A stretch of 64,000 nt of DNA from Sphingomonas sp. FARSPH. GTDB lineage: Bacteria; Pseudomonadota; Alphaproteobacteria; Sphingomonadales; Sphingomonadaceae. The translations under genes and the position numbers were made by a program. Of the stretch, positions 60,287-64,000 are shown in pieces (the first letter of the stretch is position 1; each line of letters opens with the position of its first letter). The stretch covers positions 310,001 to 374,000 of the forward strand of contig NZ_CP029985.1 of the NCBI RefSeq assembly GCF_003355005.1, written 5' to 3'. The notes under the pieces were generated by a model. It had not been told where the DNA came from and ran no database searches. It worked only from the letters and a program-made list of their open reading frames with translations.

Positions 60287-61695
60287 CCCGGCTCTTGGTG
60301 CTTCACGAGGATCGCCTGTTCGCCAGCGACCCGACCCAGCGTCGAATCGCGCGCGACCTCTATCGCAGCATCGCCGCGCTGCCGATCGTATCGCCGCACG
60401 GCCACACCGATCCGCGGTGGTTCGCGAGCGACGAACCCTGGCGCAACGCCACCGAGCTCCTGCTGTCGCCCGACCATTACATCTTTCGCATGCTGTACAG
60501 CCAGGGCGTGCCGCTCGCCGCTCTGGGTGTGCCGTCGCGCGAAGGCGCCGCGGCGACCGATCCGCGTGAGGCATGGCGTACCTTCGCCGCGCACTATCAC
60601 CTGTTCCGTGGCACGCCGTCGCGCCTGTGGCTGGACCATGCCTTTGCCGACGTCCTCGGGCTCGACGTCCAGCTGGAGTCGGCAACCGCGGACCATTATT
60701 ACGATCGCATCGGTGAACTGCTCGCCACCCCCTCCTTCCGCCCGCGCGCGCTGTTCGACCGCTTCGGCATCGAAGTGCTCGCCACGACAGAAGGCGCCGA
60801 AGCGGACCTTGACGCGCATCACGCCATCCAGCGGTCGGGCTGGTCCGGCCGCGTCATCACCACGTACCGTCCCGACAGCGTGATCGACGTCGAGCATGAG
60901 GCGTTCCGCCCGGCGATGGCGCGCTTCGCCGACCTTACTGGCGAGGACGTCTGGAGCTGGCGCGGCTATCTGGCCGCGCACCGCCGCCGGCGCGCCGACT
61001 TTCGCGCGGCCGGCGCGGTCGCGACCGACCATGGCCATGCGACGCCGAGAACCGCGAATCTTTCCGCGACCGAAGCCGAAGCGCTGTTCGCCCGCGTCAC
61101 CGGCGCGACGCCGACCGCCGCGGACGCCGAACTGTTCCGCGCACAGATGCTGACCGAGATGGCGCGGATGAGCGTCGAGGACGGGATGGTGATGCAGTTG
61201 CATCCCGGATCGTTCCGCAACCACAATGCCGCGCTGTTCACCAGCCATGGCCGCGACAAGGGCGCGGACATCCCCGTGCGCGTGGACTATGTCGGGGCGC
61301 TCAAGCCGTTGCTCGACGCGGTCGGCAACGAGCCCGCGCTGACGCTGATCCTCTTCACGCTCGACGAATCGACCTATGCACGCGAACTCGCGCCGCTCGC
61401 GGGCCATTATCCCTGCCTGCGGCTCGGTCCCGCCTGGTGGTTCCACGATTCGCCGGAGGGAATGCGCCGTTATCGCGAGATGACGACCGAAACCGCGGGC
61501 TTCTACAATACCGTCGGCTTCAACGACGATACCCGCGCGTTCCTGTCGATTCCCGCGCGCCACGATGCCGCGCGACGGGTCGACTGCGCGTTCCTCGCGC
61601 GGCTGGTCGCGGAGCATCGGCTGGAGGATTGGGAAGCGGCGGACCTGGCGCACGAGCTGACGGTCGGCCTCGCCCGCCGCGCCTACAAATTGTGA
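60283..61695 (+). CDS. uxaC: Glucuronate/galacturonate isomerase
   Basis: A 470-residue amidohydrolase-fold isomerase converting D-glucuronate to D-fructuronate (and galacturonate to tagaturonate). It shows the metal-binding SPHGHTDPRWF (about 37-47), HYIFRMLYSQGV, FGIEVLATTEGAEADLDAHH, MSVEDGMVMQLHPGSFRNHN, and the C-terminal RLGPAWWFHDSPEGMRRYRE and GFYNTVGFNDDTRAFLSIPARHD stretches (quoted in parts). The ATG at 60283 is chosen because it overlaps the stop of a leader ORF with a strong ribosome binding site; the in-frame GTG at 60244 would add 13 residues. uxuB follows with a gap of eight bases or a GTGA overlap. Confidence 0.95.
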   Translation: MTRLLVLHEDRLFASDPTQRRIARDLYRSIAALPIVSPHGHTDPRWFASDEPWRNATELLLSPDHYIFRMLYSQGVPLAALGVPSREGAAATDPREAWRTFAAHYHLFRGTPSRLWLDHAFADVLGLDVQLESATADHYYDRIGELLATPSFRPRALFDRFGIEVLATTEGAEADLDAHHAIQRSGWSGRVITTYRPDSVIDVEHEAFRPAMARFADLTGEDVWSWRGYLAAHRRRRADFRAAGAVATDHGHATPRTANLSATEAEALFARVTGATPTAADAELFRAQMLTEMARMSVEDGMVMQLHPGSFRNHNAALFTSHGRDKGADIPVRVDYVGALKPLLDAVGNEPALTLILFTLDESTYARELAPLAGHYPCLRLGPAWWFHDSPEGMRRYREMTTETAGFYNTVGFNDDTRAFLSIPARHDAARRVDCAFLARLVAEHRLEDWEAADLAHELTVGLARRAYKL

Positions 61696-61703
61696 CCGGT
61701 CCG

Positions 61704-63098
61704 ATGCGGCTGTCCACGGCAACCGCGGCGGCGTTGTCGCCCGTGGTGGAGCGCCCCGGCTACGATCGCGAGGCGCAGGCGATCGGCCATGTCCATCTCG
61801 GGCTCGGCGCCTTTCACCGCGCGCATCAGGCGATCTATACTGACGACGCGTTGCGCGCCGGCGATCGCGACTGGGCGATCGCGGGCGTGTCGATGCGTTC
61901 GCCGACGGTACGCGACGCGCTGGTGCCGCAGGACGGCCTGTTCACCGTTACCGAACGCGATGCCGGCGCGGCGAAAACCCGGCTGGTCGGATCGATCCGC
62001 GACGTGCTGGTTGCGGCCGAACGCCCCGATGCGGTCGCGGTGCTGATCGCCGCGCCGTCGGTCGGGATCGTCACGCTCACCGTGACCGAAAAGGCCTATT
62101 GGCTGCGCCCCGACCGCACGCTGGACGAGGATGCCGTCGCCGCGGCGGGCAACACCATCTATCACCTGCTCACCGATGGCCTGCGCCGCCGCCGCGACGC
62201 CGGCCTCGGCGGCGTGACGATCCTGTCGTGCGACAACCTGCCCGGCAACGGTGCATTGCTCGGGTCGGCGCTGGCCGCGTGGATCGAACGCATCGACCCG
62301 ACGCTGCGCCGCTGGGTGGAGCGCGGATGCGCCACGCCGTCGTCGATGGTCGACCGCATCGTCCCCGCCGTGACCGCCGACGATCTGGCCGCGACCGCGT
62401 CGGCCATCGGCTTGCGCGACGAAGGCGCCGTCGTCACCGAACCCTTTCGGCAATGGGTGATCGAGGATCGCTTCGCCGGCGCGCGTCCGCGGTGGGAAGC
62501 GGGCGGTGCGCAGTTCGTCGACGACGTCGCGCCGTTCGAAGCCGCCAAGCTGCGGATGCTCAACGGCGCGCATTCGGCGCTTGCCTACCTCGGCCTCCTC
62601 GCCGGACACAGTTTCGTGCACGAGGCGATCGCCGATCCCGCCATCGCGCACGATGTCGAGGCGTTGATGCGCGACGAAGCCGCCGCCAGCCTGACGCCCG
62701 CGCCCGGGCAGGACCTGAATGCCTATGCCGACGCGCTGCTGGCACGCTTCCGCAATCCGGCGCTGGGGCATCGGCTTGCGCAGATCGGGAACGACGGGTC
62801 GCAAAAGCTTCCCCAGCGCTGGCTGGCGCCGCTTGCGGACAATGCCGCCGCGGGACGCCGCGCGCGCCACACGCTGCGCGCGCTTGCCGCATGGCTCCTG
62901 CACGTCCGCGGCGACGGCGCACCGGTGAACGATCCGCTCGCCGCGCGCCTCGCCGCGGCATGGGCGGACGCGGGCGCGCAAGGCGTGGTGACGGCCGTAC
63001 TGGGACCTGCGGGATTGCTCGGCGGCGGGTGGACGCCCGATGCGCAGGACATCGCGATCCTCCGGCAAGAGCTGGCCAATCTCGACGCCCGCGGCTGA
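61704..63098 (+). CDS. uxuB: Mannitol-dehydrogenase-family oxidoreductase, probable fructuronate reductase
   Basis: A 464-residue long-chain dehydrogenase. It has HVHLGLGAFHRAHQAIYTDD at the start, the VTLTVTEKAYWL segment, ILSCDNLPGNG, VDRIVPAV and the KLRMLNGAHSALAYLGLLAG signature with the catalytic lysine and asparagine, then GSQKLPQRWL. The family includes fructuronate reductase, mannitol and arabinitol dehydrogenases; directly following uxaC, it most likely reduces fructuronate to mannonate for UxuA. An in-frame GTG at 61692 that overlaps the uxaC stop would add four residues. Confidence 0.92.
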   Translation: MRLSTATAAALSPVVERPGYDREAQAIGHVHLGLGAFHRAHQAIYTDDALRAGDRDWAIAGVSMRSPTVRDALVPQDGLFTVTERDAGAAKTRLVGSIRDVLVAAERPDAVAVLIAAPSVGIVTLTVTEKAYWLRPDRTLDEDAVAAAGNTIYHLLTDGLRRRRDAGLGGVTILSCDNLPGNGALLGSALAAWIERIDPTLRRWVERGCATPSSMVDRIVPAVTADDLAATASAIGLRDEGAVVTEPFRQWVIEDRFAGARPRWEAGGAQFVDDVAPFEAAKLRMLNGAHSALAYLGLLAGHSFVHEAIADPAIAHDVEALMRDEAAASLTPAPGQDLNAYADALLARFRNPALGHRLAQIGNDGSQKLPQRWLAPLADNAAAGRRARHTLRALAAWLLHVRGDGAPVNDPLAARLAAAWADAGAQGVVTAVLGPAGLLGGGWTPDAQDIAILRQELANLDARG

Positions 63099-63107
63099 CC
63101 GTCCGGC

Positions 63108-63143
63108 GGCGCGGCGCGCGCTGCGGGAAGATCGCGCCGCGCC
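63108..63143. terminator. Perfect hairpin between convergent uxuB and gntR
   Basis: GGCGCGGCGCG and CGCGCCGCGCC pair perfectly over 11 bases around a 14-base loop. Neither side has a T-run, so it may be a rho-assisted or transcript-protecting structure rather than a classic terminator. Confidence 0.4.
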
Positions 63144-63191
63144 GGATCACGTCGATCGCCAACCATCAGTGCCGGGACGGCGCCCCTTCGC

Positions 63192-63920
63192 TCAATCCTT
63201 CTGCGTCGCGATCAGGTCGAGCACATCGCCGATGATCCGCCGCATCGCGGCCCGGGAAAGGTCGGGGTCGCGTGCGGCGATGGCATCGGCGACCGCTGCA
63301 TGATCCGCGATATTCGCGCTATGCCCCTTGATGGTATTGGTGAAGCGGATGGACGTGCGCAGCGCGGTCGCGACGACCGACTGCAATTGCGCATAAAACG
63401 GATTGCGCGAGGCGTTCATGATCGCGACGTGGAACGCGATGTCCGCGTCCAGCGGGTCGTCGTGCCCCTCGCCCGCCGCCTCCATCCGGGAAAGGCCGGC
63501 GCGGATCGCGGCGATGTCCGCCTCGCCATGATGCGCCGCGGCAAGCGCCGCCGCTTCGGGCTCGATCGCGACGCGCAGCTGGTTGAACTGACGCAGCAGC
63601 TCGACGGAGAATTTGCGGTCGAGCAGCCAGCGCAGCACGTCGGGGTCGAACAGGTTCCAGCGCGAGGCGGGCAGCACCACCGTCCCCTGCCGCGGGCGCG
63701 CACTGACCAGACCCTTGGCGGTCAGCATCTTGACCGCCTCGCGCGTGATCGGCCGGCTGACGCCATGCGCGCTCGAAATCTCCGCCTCGGTCGGGAATCG
63801 CCGCGTGTCGTAACGGCCGGTGACGATCGCCTTGCCCAGTGTGTCGAGCAGCACATTCGACAGGTTGCCGCCCCGGTCACGCCGCGCGGCGGCGCGCGAC
63901 TCGCTTCCGCCGAGCTCCAT
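63192..63920 (-). CDS. GntR-family (FadR subfamily, DgoR-like) transcriptional regulator
   Basis: A 242-residue regulator: winged helix (NLSNVLLDTLGKAIVTGRYD, FPTEAEISSAHGVSRPITRE, AVKMLTAKGLVSARPRQGT) and an FCD domain (LRQFNQLRVAIEPEAAALAA, DADIAFHVAIMNASRNPF, ADHAAVADAIAARDP). The WNLFDPDVLRWLL segment at the domain junction is typical of regulators of sugar-acid catabolism such as DgoR. It lies convergent with uxuB, at the edge of the hexuronate genes. It is the second FadR-type regulator in the locus; which of the two binds the shared operators is not decided by sequence. Confidence 0.88.
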   Translation of the reverse strand: MELGGSESRAAARRDRGGNLSNVLLDTLGKAIVTGRYDTRRFPTEAEISSAHGVSRPITREAVKMLTAKGLVSARPRQGTVVLPASRWNLFDPDVLRWLLDRKFSVELLRQFNQLRVAIEPEAAALAAAHHGEADIAAIRAGLSRMEAAGEGHDDPLDADIAFHVAIMNASRNPFYAQLQSVVATALRTSIRFTNTIKGHSANIADHAAVADAIAARDPDLSRAAMRRIIGDVLDLIATQKD

Positions 63921-64000
63921 TCGATATCCTTTCCCGCCGACCGGATCGGGCCGCCGCGCAGCATAGAACGACGTTTTCGCATCCGACGCAACGCCGGGCG

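Overview
The window is GC-rich alphaproteobacterial chromosomal DNA with no phage, plasmid, IS or CRISPR signature. Gene content and protein style point to Sphingomonas or a close relative in the Sphingomonadales: a D-xylose dehydrogenase/2-keto-3-deoxyxylonate dehydratase pair of the Caulobacter type, short palindromic intergenic repeats of the kind common in sphingomonads, a TonB-dependent receptor inside a sugar locus, bacteriophytochrome with heme oxygenase, and many 4-base stop/start overlaps. The genus is an inference; no 16S rRNA is present.

Layout. 1-9.6 kb holds the 3' end of ubiB, a membrane protein, coaBC, dut, a small unknown gene and a moeB/thiF-type gene in one direction, then galU (minus), wecB-wecC for UDP-ManNAcA, a PP2A-like phosphatase and an 81-residue exported protein. 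9.8-14.3 kb holds an FKBP isomerase, rpsU, cysS, a 2-hydroxyacid dehydrogenase and an M48 protease. 14.3-23.4 kb is rpoB-rpoC with its own strong promoter and an attenuator-like hairpin in the leader; the rplJ-rplL genes that often precede rpoB are not here. 23.5-26 kb has a membrane protein and a tandem glycine riboswitch in front of an L-serine deaminase gene. 26-33.2 kb is a light/redox and cyclic-di-GMP module: bacteriophytochrome kinase, HD-GYP phosphodiesterase, GGDEF cyclase, an unrecognised two-HTH regulator and a heme oxygenase that would supply biliverdin; a perfect FNR/FixK-type box lies upstream of the phytochrome. 33.4-43.8 kb is mixed: low-affinity phosphate transport, MAPEG protein, msrB, xylX-xylB, a DUF4349 lipoprotein, a GH29 fucosidase, purC-purS-purQ, a queuosine-precursor transporter, tRNA-Arg(TCT) and an HNH protein.

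43.9-63.9 kb is carbohydrate catabolism. glpK diverges from glpD-glpR across three GlpR-like half-sites. The rest reads as a hexuronate/glucuronide utilisation locus: ExuT-like MFS transporter and GH31 glycosidase; a TonB receptor, exported alpha/beta hydrolase, uxuA and GH2 beta-glucuronidase-like enzyme; kdgK; and uxaC-uxuB. Together uxaC, uxuB, uxuA and kdgK convert glucuronate to 2-keto-3-deoxy-6-phosphogluconate. Two FadR-family regulators flank the set, and three sites sharing an ACCAAT half-site lie in front of the MFS operon, the TonB-receptor operon and between kdgK and uxaC, suggesting one regulon.

All coordinates were read by eye; family assignments rest on recognised motifs and remembered family sequences, with no database search.
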